Source: an uncultured Bacteroidia bacterium (lineage in GTDB: Bacteria; Bacteroidota; Bacteroidia; Bacteroidales; UBA932). Taken from it: a stretch of 35,626 bases of DNA. This document shows positions 17,689-25,506 of this stretch, in pieces. The stretch spans positions 1 to 35,626 of the forward strand of contig CACYGW010000015.1 of assembly GCA_902774045.1 (NCBI GenBank). The letters are read 5' to 3'. The first letter of the stretch is position 1, and each line of letters begins with the position of its first letter. The position numbers were made by a program, and so were the translations under genes. The notes below the pieces were generated by a model, which worked only from the letters and a program-made list of their open reading frames with translations, made no database searches and was not told where the DNA came from.

Positions 17689-18810
17689 ATGAAATTTTCA
17701 GTTTCCAGCACAGACCTTTTAAGGGCTATCCTTACTGTACAGAAAGCAATTCCTGCCAAAACGACAGAAGCAATTTTAGATGACTATCTCTTTGAGCTTA
17801 AAGGAGACAATCTGGAGATAACAGCATCCGACATGGAGCTCACCCTAAAGACAGATCTTAAGGTTGCAGACGTAGAAGAGGCCGGCAGCATTGCAGTCCC
17901 CGCACGTCAGCTCACAGACCTCCTGAAGGAGCTTCCGGATCAGCCGCTGGAGATTAACACTGTTTCTGAGTACTCTTTCGAATGTAAGTGGAACAGCGGT
18001 GTTTCCACCCTTCCTTTCTTTAATCCGGAAGATTATCCCAAGTTCCAGACTCCTGGAGAGAATGCCGTTACTATAGAGGCTCCGGCCCAGACTCTCATAG
18101 ACGGTATAAGCAGCACTGTTTACGCCTCTTCGGACGAGGAAAACCGCCCCATTATGAACAGTATCTATTTCGATATCAAACCGGATTCCACCGTTCTTGT
18201 TGCCTCTGACCTTCAGAAACTTATCTGCTATACGGCCAATGACATCAAGGCGCCCGAGGTATCATCGTTCATACTTAACAAACGCCACGCAAACGTACTC
18301 AAGGCCATCCTAAACAAGGAAGACGAGAATGTAAAAATTACCTTCGACGAGAAGATAGCCCTTGTACAGTTCGGCAGCACCAGAATGATCAGCTGCCTGG
18401 TAGTTGGCAAGTATCCGGACTATACTACCATCATCCCCAAGAATAACTCTAACATCCTTAACATAAACAGGACAAGGCTTCTCAATACCGTAAAGCGTAT
18501 TGCAGTCTGCTCCCCCAAGGGTTCCAACCATATTAAATTTGAACTCACCCAGGGCAGCCTGGAGATTTCTGCACAGGATGTAGGCTACGAAATTGCCGCT
18601 CACGAGAAAATAGAGTGCTCCTACAATGGGGATGATCTGGCAATTGGATTCAAATCTACACACGTTACCGATATCCTTAGCAATCTTGACTGCGAAGATG
18701 TAGTAATGAAGTTTGCAGACAAGAGACGTTCCGTGCTCATTCTCCCTTCAGAGGAAGAGGCCCAGGATATAAAGGTATTCGGTATCGTAATGCCTATAAT
18801 GGTTCGTTAA
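17689..18810 (+). CDS. dnaN: DNA polymerase III beta subunit (sliding clamp)
   Basis: A 373-residue sliding clamp that tethers DNA polymerase III to DNA. Three repeated clamp domains are visible: MKFSVSSTDLLRAILTVQKAIPAKTTEAIL with ITASDMELTLKTDL in the first; a second near INSIYF-like IMNSIYFDIKPDSTVLVASDLQKL; and a third ending with the family-typical C-terminus VFGIVMPIMVR. Length and start agree with other Bacteroidota clamps. It has its own strong promoter and is followed 11 bases later by a DnaQ-like exonuclease gene. No dnaA or origin features lie beside it here. Confidence 0.97.
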   Translation: MKFSVSSTDLLRAILTVQKAIPAKTTEAILDDYLFELKGDNLEITASDMELTLKTDLKVADVEEAGSIAVPARQLTDLLKELPDQPLEINTVSEYSFECKWNSGVSTLPFFNPEDYPKFQTPGENAVTIEAPAQTLIDGISSTVYASSDEENRPIMNSIYFDIKPDSTVLVASDLQKLICYTANDIKAPEVSSFILNKRHANVLKAILNKEDENVKITFDEKIALVQFGSTRMISCLVVGKYPDYTTIIPKNNSNILNINRTRLLNTVKRIAVCSPKGSNHIKFELTQGSLEISAQDVGYEIAAHEKIECSYNGDDLAIGFKSTHVTDILSNLDCEDVVMKFADKRRSVLILPSEEEAQDIKVFGIVMPIMVR

Positions 18811-18821
18811 TTTCTTCTTCT

Positions 18822-19727
18822 ATGGAACTTTCTCTTGAAAGGCCGCTGCTGTTCTTTGATATAGAGAGCACCGGTCTTAGTATAACTGCCGACAGTATTG
18901 CTGAACTCTGCTTTGTGAAGGTGCTTCCGGGCGGCGAGCAGCGAATCAAAACCTGGAGGATGAAGCCCTGGGACTACGAGCTTTCGTGCCAGAGGCCTGT
19001 AAATCCCGCAGCCAGCGCCGTTAACGGGCTCACGGACGATATGTTAAAGGATTGTCCCCGTTTCCAGGACCTGGTGGACGAGATTCTTCCCTACATAGAA
19101 GACAGCGACCTTGCAGGCTTTAATTCTGCCAAGTTCGACCTCCCACTGCTTGCAGAGGAGTTCGAGCGCGTGCGCCACTATCTTGGACGCGAGATTAACA
19201 TAGACCTTCACAGCAAGAAGATGGTAGACGTTCAGACCATCTACCATACTATGGAGCCCAGAAATCTGCGCAGCGCCTACAGGTTCTATTGCGGCGGAGA
19301 GGACTTTGAGAACGCTCATACCGCAGAAGCAGATACCGTTGCCACTCTTGAGGTGCTCAAGGGCCAGCTTGACAGATATCCCGACACTCTTAAAAATGAC
19401 GTTAACTTCCTGGCCGGTTTTGGCGGCAGGCCTAAGTTCATAGATTACGCCGGGCGTCTTGCCATTGGAGAGGGCGGAGAGCCCGTAATCACCTTTGGAA
19501 AACACAAGGGCAAGACTGCGCGCGAGGTCTGGCAGACAGAGCCTTCTTATTTTGCGTGGATTTCCCAGGGCGAGTTTGCAATGGACACCAAGCGGCAGTT
19601 CGAGCTTCTCGCGAAGAAGTTTTATGAAGAGCGCCGCGCCCAGAAGGCAGAGCCGGCAAAGCCTCTTCAGGGCAAGGATTTTGACGATGCCGCAGACCTT
19701 CTGATCCGTCATTTCGGAGGCCGATGA
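18822..19727 (+). CDS. DnaQ-like 3'-5' exonuclease with ExoX-type C-terminal domain
   Basis: A 301-residue DEDDh exonuclease. FFDIESTGL gives the first catalytic Asp and Glu (residues 14 and 16). AGFNSAKFDLPLLAEEFER holds the ExoII motif, and ENAHTAEADTVATLEVL the His and Asp of ExoIII. The C-terminal part (EPVITFGKHKGKTAREVW...YFAWISQGEF) is the small domain shared with exonuclease X-like proteins. It probably acts as a proofreading or DNA-repair nuclease, in keeping with its place 11 bases after dnaN. Its TGA stop overlaps the next ATG (ATGA). Confidence 0.9.
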   Translation: MELSLERPLLFFDIESTGLSITADSIAELCFVKVLPGGEQRIKTWRMKPWDYELSCQRPVNPAASAVNGLTDDMLKDCPRFQDLVDEILPYIEDSDLAGFNSAKFDLPLLAEEFERVRHYLGREINIDLHSKKMVDVQTIYHTMEPRNLRSAYRFYCGGEDFENAHTAEADTVATLEVLKGQLDRYPDTLKNDVNFLAGFGGRPKFIDYAGRLAIGEGGEPVITFGKHKGKTAREVWQTEPSYFAWISQGEFAMDTKRQFELLAKKFYEERRAQKAEPAKPLQGKDFDDAADLLIRHFGGR

Positions 19728-20467
19728 AGCTGATCGTTCTAACTGCCGATGGCTTTTCCCTGGCCCGGCCGGACACTTCCTGGAACAGGAAGAATTCTGA
19801 TTTCTACGTTCCTGATAATATTCAGGAGCTCTACTGGGCTCCTGTAGCTTATTCTATGGTAGAGAGGCCGGGAAAGTGCATTGCGCAGAGATTTGCGGGG
19901 CGATACCTGGGCACTACCGGCTTTGGGGTGCTGCTCTATGTAGGAAGCATTGATTCGCCCGGGGCCTTTGCACAGGCCAACTGCTACGACAATTCTTCCA
20001 TCATTCCGGTTCCTCTTCCGGAGGGCTCCACGCCCAAGGAGAAGGTAAGTTTTTATGTCGATGGTAACGAGGAGTTTACAACTCCTATCCCCACACCCGG
20101 GTTTTTTGCCGATGCTGCAGAAAAAACCAGCCGCAGTATTCTATTCCGCAACGGAGACATCCTTCTGGTAGAGCTCGCCAGCCCCCAGCCACTAGATTTG
20201 TCATTTCGAGCGAACGAAGCATCTTTGTCATTTCGAGCGAACGAAGCATCTTTGTCATTTCGAGCGAACGAAACATCTTTGTCATTTCGAGCGAACGAAG
20301 CATCTTTGTCATTTCGAGCGAAGCCCGAAGGGCGAAGTCGAGAAATCTCCATCATAGCCCTCCCGGACGACACCCCCGCGCAGCAGCCAGCCGTAACACC
20401 CGGCCAGCCCGCACCCACCGGCATCCCCCACGCTCCCGCCCTAATTGACTTCAAAGTAATCCTTTAG
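19724..20467 (+). CDS. Unrecognised protein carrying an in-frame repeat insertion
   Basis: A 247-residue protein with no signal peptide. The spacing of FYVPDNIQELYWAPVAYSM, AQRFAGRYLGTTGFGVLL, CYDNSSIIPVPL and RSILFRNGDILLVEL faintly recalls the fumarylacetoacetate hydrolase fold, but the metal-binding acidic residues of that family are not evident, so I give this only as a weak hint. Residues about 160-209 are four copies of a 9-residue repeat (SFRANEASL type) plus a partial fifth, encoded by a dispersed REP-like DNA repeat. The remaining C-terminus is proline-rich and ends with LIDFKVIL, which could be a displaced last strand. It is coupled to the exonuclease gene by an ATGA overlap. Confidence 0.7.
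   Translation: MKLIVLTADGFSLARPDTSWNRKNSDFYVPDNIQELYWAPVAYSMVERPGKCIAQRFAGRYLGTTGFGVLLYVGSIDSPGAFAQANCYDNSSIIPVPLPEGSTPKEKVSFYVDGNEEFTTPIPTPGFFADAAEKTSRSILFRNGDILLVELASPQPLDLSFRANEASLSFRANEASLSFRANETSLSFRANEASLSFRAKPEGRSREISIIALPDDTPAQQPAVTPGQPAPTGIPHAPALIDFKVIL
20200..20350 (+). repeat. REP-like element with four tandem 27-bp truncated copies
   Basis: Four head-to-tail 27-base units start at 20200, 20227, 20254 and 20281, each beginning GTCATTTCGAGCGAACGAAG and ending CATCTTT (the third has one change). A longer unit at 20308-20350 follows, with a GCCC-GAA-GGGC hairpin and the end GAAGTCGAGAAATCTC. The same element type recurs at 30043-30155. The whole array lies inside a gene and keeps its frame because 27 is a multiple of three. 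Confidence 0.9.
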
Positions 20468-20470
20468 TCT

Positions 20471-20514
20471 TAAGGCAGAGCACCCCGGGGACTTGTCCGG
20501 GGTGCTCTGCCTTA
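20471..20514. terminator. Strong hairpin between convergent genes
   Basis: An 18-bp perfect stem (20471-20488 with 20497-20514) with an 8-base loop lies between two convergent stop codons. It has no long T-run on either side, so it may be a bidirectional transcription barrier or mRNA 3'-end stabiliser rather than a classic intrinsic terminator. Confidence 0.65.
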
Positions 20515-20524
20515 GACCTACCAA

Positions 20525-21589
20525 TTACTGAACTTCAATGTAATAATTGAGTACTTGATTGGAGACAGTAGAATCTGAAGAAGATTTAAAGATAGTTATA
20601 AGGTCATGAAGGATTAAATCCGGCCGCAGGCACCCACTCTCCCAAAAATCATTTCCCCCACCGGCAGTACAGCGCCTCACATTATTATAGACCCGGTTCA
20701 CCCCAAAAGAAGAAAACGCCGGATTAACGGCATTAAGTTCCGCCCTGGTGCGACACAGCCCGGTATTAAGCCAAAAATCCGCACTCCCGGAAAGCACAAA
20801 AGCCTCCTCAAGGGAAATAACTCCAGACACGGAAGTCCCCTCCTGCGCCCCAAGAATCTCACCTCCTGCATCACTCACAAGACGGGCCATGTAACTATCG
20901 GCCCCAGGAATATACCATAAATCCCCGTAGGGAATATTGATTAATACCTTAGCCCTGTGGGCATCGCGAGAAACCGTACCGGCAAGAGAATCGTAGGCGG
21001 CCCTGACCGCGCCAAACACAGAATCCGCCGCAACCTGCCGGCCGGTCATAAGCCCGAAAGCCTTAACATACTCCGTGCGGGCAAGAGGATGATTCTCCAA
21101 AAACTCATACAGCGGGAAAACCCTTATTCCCAGGGATTTAAGCCTGGAGGCAAAAGGCGACGGCACGGCCGACACATTATAGGCCAGCACAACATCAGGG
21201 TTTAACGAGACGATAGTTTCGTAATCCGGTGCCTGGTCATAACCAACGTCCTTAACCTCCCCGCAGGCTATACGCTCCTGCAAAGGAGCACTGCTTATAA
21301 ACCCAGTCCCGGAAACAGCGCAAATGACAGAATCGCAGCCCAAGGCATCCAGAAAGGCCACGTGCGACGTGGACATACACACTATGCGGCCCAGAGGGCG
21401 GGAAACGCACAAAGTATCGCTCTGCCCGGAATAGGGAGAAAAACTAATTACCCTACCCTCTTCCAGCTTAAGAAAAGAAGCATATTCCAGATTGGAGCCG
21501 GAGACGGAAACAGGCCCGCTGCAGGAAAGCATCGGCCCAAAAAACAAAAAAGCCGCCGTAAGGCAGGCTATCCAAAAATGCCCATACAT
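20525..21589 (-). CDS. SPII lipoprotein, ABC-type metal/cofactor-binding protein
   Basis: A 354-residue periplasmic substrate-binding lipoprotein of the BtuF/FepB (TroA-like, helical backbone) class. The N-terminal hydrophobic segment ends in a lipobox, MLSC, with the lipidated Cys at about residue 23. RPLGRIVCMSTSHVAFLDALG and VKDVGYDQAPDYETIVSLNPDVVLAY are the classic start of the periplasmic-binding domain. GDLWYIPGADSYMARLVSDAGGEIL is typical of the C-terminal lobe. These proteins bind vitamin B12, haem or ferric siderophores; which one cannot be told. No permease or ATPase gene is adjacent, unusual for this class. ATG at 21589 is preferred over a TTG two codons upstream. It lies 40 bases after the tRNA on the same strand. 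Confidence 0.85.
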   Translation of the reverse strand: MYGHFWIACLTAAFLFFGPMLSCSGPVSVSGSNLEYASFLKLEEGRVISFSPYSGQSDTLCVSRPLGRIVCMSTSHVAFLDALGCDSVICAVSGTGFISSAPLQERIACGEVKDVGYDQAPDYETIVSLNPDVVLAYNVSAVPSPFASRLKSLGIRVFPLYEFLENHPLARTEYVKAFGLMTGRQVAADSVFGAVRAAYDSLAGTVSRDAHRAKVLINIPYGDLWYIPGADSYMARLVSDAGGEILGAQEGTSVSGVISLEEAFVLSGSADFWLNTGLCRTRAELNAVNPAFSSFGVNRVYNNVRRCTAGGGNDFWESGCLRPDLILHDLITIFKSSSDSTVSNQVLNYYIEVQ

Positions 21590-21629
21590 AAGCAATACAA
21601 AAAAAGATGCGTATATTTGCGCTACTTTG

Positions 21630-21702
21630 AGCCGCGAACGGGACTCGAACCCGCGACCTGCTCATTACGAATGAGCTGCTCTACCAACTGAGCTAAAGCG
21701 GC
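21630..21702 (-). tRNA. tRNA-Thr (anticodon CGT)
   Basis: The minus strand folds as a 73-base tRNA body: acceptor GCCGCTT, D arm GCTC/GAGC, anticodon stem GCTCA/TGAGC with loop TTCGTAA (anticodon CGT, reading ACG), T arm GCGGG/CCCGT with loop TTCGAGT. CCA is not encoded. The acceptor stem pairs at positions 1-5 with 68-72, but 6-67 (T-C) and 7-66 (T-T) are mismatched. Confidence 0.93.
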
Positions 21703-21715
21703 TTTTTGGGGACTG

Positions 21716-21723
21716 CAAATATA
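21716..21723 (-). promoter_or_regulatory. -7 box of the tRNA-Thr gene
   Basis: Minus-strand TATATTTG fits TAnnTTTG and ends 13 bases before the tRNA 5' end. A TTTG-like -33 lies about 18 bases further upstream, inside the start region of the flavoprotein gene. Confidence 0.55.
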
Positions 21724-21746
21724 GGAATTTTTTGAATAATACAAAA

Positions 21747-23072
21747 ATGGATGTAGATGTTCTGATTATCGGAGGAGGAGCCGCAGGACTTATGGCAGCG
21801 TGTGGAGCGGCAGGGTATTTTGGAAATGCCGGCAGCGCCCAGACTACCGTAGTTTTGGAAAAGATGCCTCGCCCTGCAAGAAAGATAATGATTACGGGCA
21901 AGGGCCGGTGCAATTTTACCAACGTAAAGTCCTGGAACGAGTTTTCTCCCCATATAAGGACAGACCGCAACTTTCTCCATCACGCCTTCTTTAACCTTAC
22001 GCCGGAAAAAATGATTGAATTCCTTGCGGAACAGGGAGTAGAATCGGTGGTTGAAAGGGGCGACAGGGCCTACCCCGCATCCTATAAGGCATCGGACATT
22101 GTAGATGCCCTGGAGCGTGCCGCAACAAAGGCCGGGGCAAAGATAGAATGCGGCAAAGAGGTTAAGAGCATAGCCCAGGAGGACTACACAGTTACTTGCA
22201 GCGACGGCACAACCTATACCGCCAAAACAATCATCATTGCAACCGGAGGGCTCTCCTACCCCTCTACAGGCTCTACAGGAGACGGCTACGCCTTTGCAGA
22301 AGACCTGGGGCACAGCATAAAAACCTGCTTTCCTTCCCTCACCGCCCTTGTGCCGGAAGGCTACAAAGACAACCATAGCGAGCTAGGGCTCAGGCTCCCA
22401 AAAGGGCTATACAACGGGCACATAGACAGGAGCCTGCCTCTTACCGCCCTTGGAGAAAAACTATGCGGATGCAGCCTAAAGAACGTAGGTGTCACCTTGA
22501 CTAACACAAAAGACACGCTTAGGACAGAGTTCGGAGACCTGGACTTCACAGACGGCGGCATAGAAGGCCCCGTTGGGTTTACACTTAGCCGCGACGCTGT
22601 TAAAAGCATACTACACGGCGCTCATCTTAGGCTGATAATAGACCTTAAGCCGGGCATAGAAGAAGCCAGGCTGGCCGCCAAGATTCAGGCCCCTACGGAA
22701 GAAGGGAAAAACAACATGCCCGGGATTCTTAAAAAACTCCTCCCAGCCGGCATTGCAGAAGCCTTCCTGGCCACCAACGCAAAATTAACCAAACCCGCCC
22801 CCAAAGCCCTTGCCAAGGCCCTTAAGGAATGGACCTTTGATATTTGCGGCTTCGTGGGCTACGAGCGCTGCGTAGTTACGGCAGGCGGCGTGGACACAAG
22901 GGAGGTAATCCAGAAAACAATGCAGTCCAGGATTTCTCCCGGACTGTATCTATGTGGTGAGGTTTTAGATATTGACTGTGATACCGGAGGGTACAACCTC
23001 CAGTGCGCATTCTGCACCGGCTATCTTGCCGGGCAGAGCGCAGCCAAAAGTATTCTTAGAAAGCAAAGTTAA
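21747..23072 (+). CDS. BaiN/HI0933-family NAD(P)/FAD-dependent oxidoreductase
   Basis: A 441-residue flavoprotein of the HI0933-like family. VDVLIIGGGAAGLMAA is the FAD-binding Rossmann GxGxxG; VLEKMPRPARKIMITGKGRCNFTN is the highly typical family motif; IIIATGGLSYPSTGSTGDGYAFA is the second dinucleotide-binding signature; and LYLCGEVLDIDCDTGGYNLQCAF is the C-terminal FAD motif. Its physiological substrate is mostly unknown; one family member, BaiN, is proposed to act in bile-acid dehydroxylation, but that should not be transferred here. ATG at 21747 is preferred over a TTG five codons upstream. The 3' end overlaps the convergent porin gene by 17 bases. Confidence 0.93.
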   Translation: MDVDVLIIGGGAAGLMAACGAAGYFGNAGSAQTTVVLEKMPRPARKIMITGKGRCNFTNVKSWNEFSPHIRTDRNFLHHAFFNLTPEKMIEFLAEQGVESVVERGDRAYPASYKASDIVDALERAATKAGAKIECGKEVKSIAQEDYTVTCSDGTTYTAKTIIIATGGLSYPSTGSTGDGYAFAEDLGHSIKTCFPSLTALVPEGYKDNHSELGLRLPKGLYNGHIDRSLPLTALGEKLCGCSLKNVGVTLTNTKDTLRTEFGDLDFTDGGIEGPVGFTLSRDAVKSILHGAHLRLIIDLKPGIEEARLAAKIQAPTEEGKNNMPGILKKLLPAGIAEAFLATNAKLTKPAPKALAKALKEWTFDICGFVGYERCVVTAGGVDTREVIQKTMQSRISPGLYLCGEVLDIDCDTGGYNLQCAFCTGYLAGQSAAKSILRKQS

Positions 23073-24495
23073 GTCCTACGCCAAACACTGTGTTGGTACG
23101 ATAGAAACTGTCTTTTCCTTCAATCTTAAGAGCATCGGCAGTAACAGGAAGAGGGACGCCTGCAGCCTGGAGCCTTGCCCAAAGGGAGGCACCAGCGTTT
23201 GCATAGTCGCTCCAAGACTTGTCGCAACGGTCATAGAATGTCTTGAATACAGCGGCATCAATGCTAATCCTGTCGCTTAAGTTATAGCGGATACCTGCAC
23301 CAAGGGAGTAAGAATCTACGTTGAAAGACTGGTCGGTGATGAAGGTAAGATTGTCGTCCCAACCGAAACGGGTAATCTGGCCACCGGCACTGAGAGTGAA
23401 TTTATCGTTAAGATCGTACTCTACTCCTGCAAGTATCTCGTGAGAGTTATTCTTAATGGAATTCTGCCTGTCGTTAGCGTCGGTTAACGAGTTGTAGAAC
23501 TTGGCATCCTTGTCAAAGAAAGTGTGGAAACCAACATTTACGCGAAGGCAAGGAAGAAGATTAACCTGTGCACCGATGGCAAGAAGGGCAGGGATATCGG
23601 AAGCCATTCCTTTTTTGTCGTCCTGGAACTGAAGCATACCGGCGTCTTTGCCGTCTTCTGTATCATTGGTAAGGCGCACTTTGGTGTTGAACTCATACTT
23701 AGCGGCAAAATTGAAGATACCAACCTTGTAGTCTATGCTAAGGATAGGAGTCCAGGCAAGGTCTGTCTGGGTGCACTCTAGCTCCTTGTCGCCCAACATA
23801 GCGCTGAACTTGGGAAGGAGGGGTGCCAACTGAGGGAAGTTCTCAAGACCGGAAATGTTAATGTTCTTAAGGGCGCCCTTGTAGTTGTTATAGAAATAAT
23901 TAGCTCTTAGGCCCAAAGCAACGCTAAGGTTATTGGTAATGCGATAACCCAGGTTAAGTTGGCCGCCAATTATGAACTGCTTGCCGCAAAGGTTAATGTC
24001 GGCGCTGTAACCGGCAACATTAGCCCCAGCCATACCGTTGAGAACAGCGGGAAGGATGGCAATCTGGCTCTCGAGAGAACCCATACCGTGCGCAAAATCA
24101 GCGTTGCCGCCACCACCTACAATACCAATGTGGACAGAGGTAAAGAACTTGTCTGTAACACGCCAGGCGGCATCTATGGAAGGGATAACCGGGGCAAGAG
24201 TCTTTCCTTTGAACAATTTAGTATCTGAATCGTTTCCATATGCAAAAGGAGCATAGGTAGAAGTTATTTCCCTGGTCTGTCTTGCATACTGCTCGTTTAT
24301 ACTGAGATAAAATTTACGGTCAAGGAAAGCTACGCCTGCAGGGTTGAAATAAGCGCTTCCTACTCCGATGATGGCATCCTGTGCAGGCTGACGCAAAAAT
24401 GCAGCATTCTGATTGGTGTTAGTAACAAAGCCGCCTGCAAAAGCAGAAGCAGACATTGAAAGTGTAGCAATAATTGCCAAATAAAATTTCTTCAT
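23056..24495 (-). CDS. FadL/OmpP1-family outer membrane transport protein
   Basis: A 479-residue outer membrane beta-barrel of the OmpP1/FadL/TodX family, which takes up long-chain fatty acids or other hydrophobic compounds. A signal peptide (MKKFYLAIIATLSMSASAFA) is followed by GGFVTNTNQNAAFLRQPAQDA, an N-terminal hatch-like start. VGSAYFNPAGVAFLDRKFYLSIN is the family's conserved first-strand motif. Alternating amphipathic strands run to a C-terminal FGVGLNFAF with terminal Phe, the usual signal for outer membrane insertion. It is monocistronic, with a good promoter at 24521-24553, and faces away from the AraC gene. Confidence 0.92.
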   Translation of the reverse strand: MKKFYLAIIATLSMSASAFAGGFVTNTNQNAAFLRQPAQDAIIGVGSAYFNPAGVAFLDRKFYLSINEQYARQTREITSTYAPFAYGNDSDTKLFKGKTLAPVIPSIDAAWRVTDKFFTSVHIGIVGGGGNADFAHGMGSLESQIAILPAVLNGMAGANVAGYSADINLCGKQFIIGGQLNLGYRITNNLSVALGLRANYFYNNYKGALKNINISGLENFPQLAPLLPKFSAMLGDKELECTQTDLAWTPILSIDYKVGIFNFAAKYEFNTKVRLTNDTEDGKDAGMLQFQDDKKGMASDIPALLAIGAQVNLLPCLRVNVGFHTFFDKDAKFYNSLTDANDRQNSIKNNSHEILAGVEYDLNDKFTLSAGGQITRFGWDDNLTFITDQSFNVDSYSLGAGIRYNLSDRISIDAAVFKTFYDRCDKSWSDYANAGASLWARLQAAGVPLPVTADALKIEGKDSFYRTNTVFGVGLNFAF

Positions 24496-24520
24496 TTTGT
24501 TTTTGGTTTAAATACGGTCG

Positions 24521-24553
24521 CAAAAATAGACTATTTTTTTAAAACAACACAAA
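24521..24553 (-). promoter_or_regulatory. Promoter of the FadL-type porin gene
   Basis: Minus-strand TTTG (24550-24553), a 21-base spacer and TATTTTTG (24521-24528) match the consensus, about 26 bases before the ATG. Confidence 0.6.
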
Positions 24554-24624
24554 AAAATTCATATTTTTTTATAATTATATTAAAAAAAGTGTTCAAAATC
24601 GCCTCAGATTTCAATATAAATACC

Positions 24625-24632
24625 TATCTTTG
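24625..24632 (+). promoter_or_regulatory. -7 box of the AraC-regulator unit
   Basis: TATCTTTG fits TAnnTTTG and lies 16 bases before the ATG at 24649. No convincing -33 TTTG is present at the right distance, which would suit an activated promoter. Confidence 0.55.
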
Positions 24633-24648
24633 CACAAAATGAACAAAA

Positions 24649-25506
24649 ATGACAGAAGAGATAGTAATTCCCAAGACCATTTCTGAATCTATCGAATTGT
24701 ATAACAGCCTGTTTCGGGAAGAAGGAGGTATGGTCCTTATAAGCATTTGCGATAAAGGACAGTACTCTCTTATGATAGACAACAAAAAATACTTCATAAG
24801 TATCGGAGACATTCTTATCTGTCCTCCGGGACTTATACTGTCCACCCCTAAAATAGAATCCGGAGACAAAGAAACAATAGACGTAAAATACGTAGGAGTG
24901 AAATACAGCGCCTTCCTTAATTCCATACGCACTGGGAGAAACATCTGGAGTATTCTAATGTACGCCAGAAGCAACCCAGTCTTCCATCTTGACGGGGACG
25001 ACCGCGAACTTACCTCTAATTATTATAAGGTGTTGGCCGGGAAACTTAAGACAAAGCGCAGTTTTTATTATGACGAGATTTTGCACACCCTGCTTCAGTG
25101 CATAATCTACGAACTTTGCGTTATCCTTAACCGTGATCTTGGAGAGATAGACACAAGGTCAGAAAAAAGAAAAGACAAAATATTCAAAAAGTTTGTAGAA
25201 AAGATGTCAGAAAACGAAGGTCAGGAGCGCAGTCTCAAGTACTATGCAGACATACTTGGGGTAACTCCCAAGTACCTGTCGGCCGTGACAAATGAAATAT
25301 GCGGTATCAGCGCACACGAACTCATACTTAACAACGTCGCCGTCCACATCCGCCAGCAGTTGGAATTCTCTTCCAAAAGCATAAAGGAACTATCGGCCCA
25401 ATATGGATTTCCAAACCTGTCGTCCTTTGGTAAATTTGTAAAAACAAGACTTGGCAACTCGCCAAGGGCAATAAGAATATCCGGTAAAAAAACCAAACAG
25501 CTATGA
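24649..25506 (+). CDS. AraC-family transcriptional regulator
   Basis: A 285-residue cytoplasmic regulator. The N-terminal about 150 residues look like a cupin-type sensing domain (ISICDKGQYSLMIDNKKYFISIGDILICPPGLIL). The C-terminal about 95 residues hold the two helix-turn-helix units of AraC proteins (LKYYADILGVTPKYLSAVTNEICG and IKELSAQYGFPNLSSFGKFVKTRLGNSPRAIR). Its stop and the next ATG overlap (ATGA), so it is cotranslated with the metallophosphoesterase. The divergent FadL-type porin, 153 bases away, is a natural candidate target, but this is inference from position. Confidence 0.9.
   Translation: MTEEIVIPKTISESIELYNSLFREEGGMVLISICDKGQYSLMIDNKKYFISIGDILICPPGLILSTPKIESGDKETIDVKYVGVKYSAFLNSIRTGRNIWSILMYARSNPVFHLDGDDRELTSNYYKVLAGKLKTKRSFYYDEILHTLLQCIIYELCVILNRDLGEIDTRSEKRKDKIFKKFVEKMSENEGQERSLKYYADILGVTPKYLSAVTNEICGISAHELILNNVAVHIRQQLEFSSKSIKELSAQYGFPNLSSFGKFVKTRLGNSPRAIRISGKKTKQL

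Noticed and set aside
19044..19712. 222-codon minus-strand frame antisense to the exonuclease
   Set aside because: The plus-strand frame has all DEDDh motifs; the antisense product matches nothing.
20200..20350. Tandem repeats as a CRISPR array
   Set aside because: The 27-base units follow each other directly with no spacers, and no cas genes are near.
21362..21691. Small plus-strand frame containing RTGLEPATC
   Set aside because: This is the well-known false protein that arises by translating the antisense strand of a tRNA gene.
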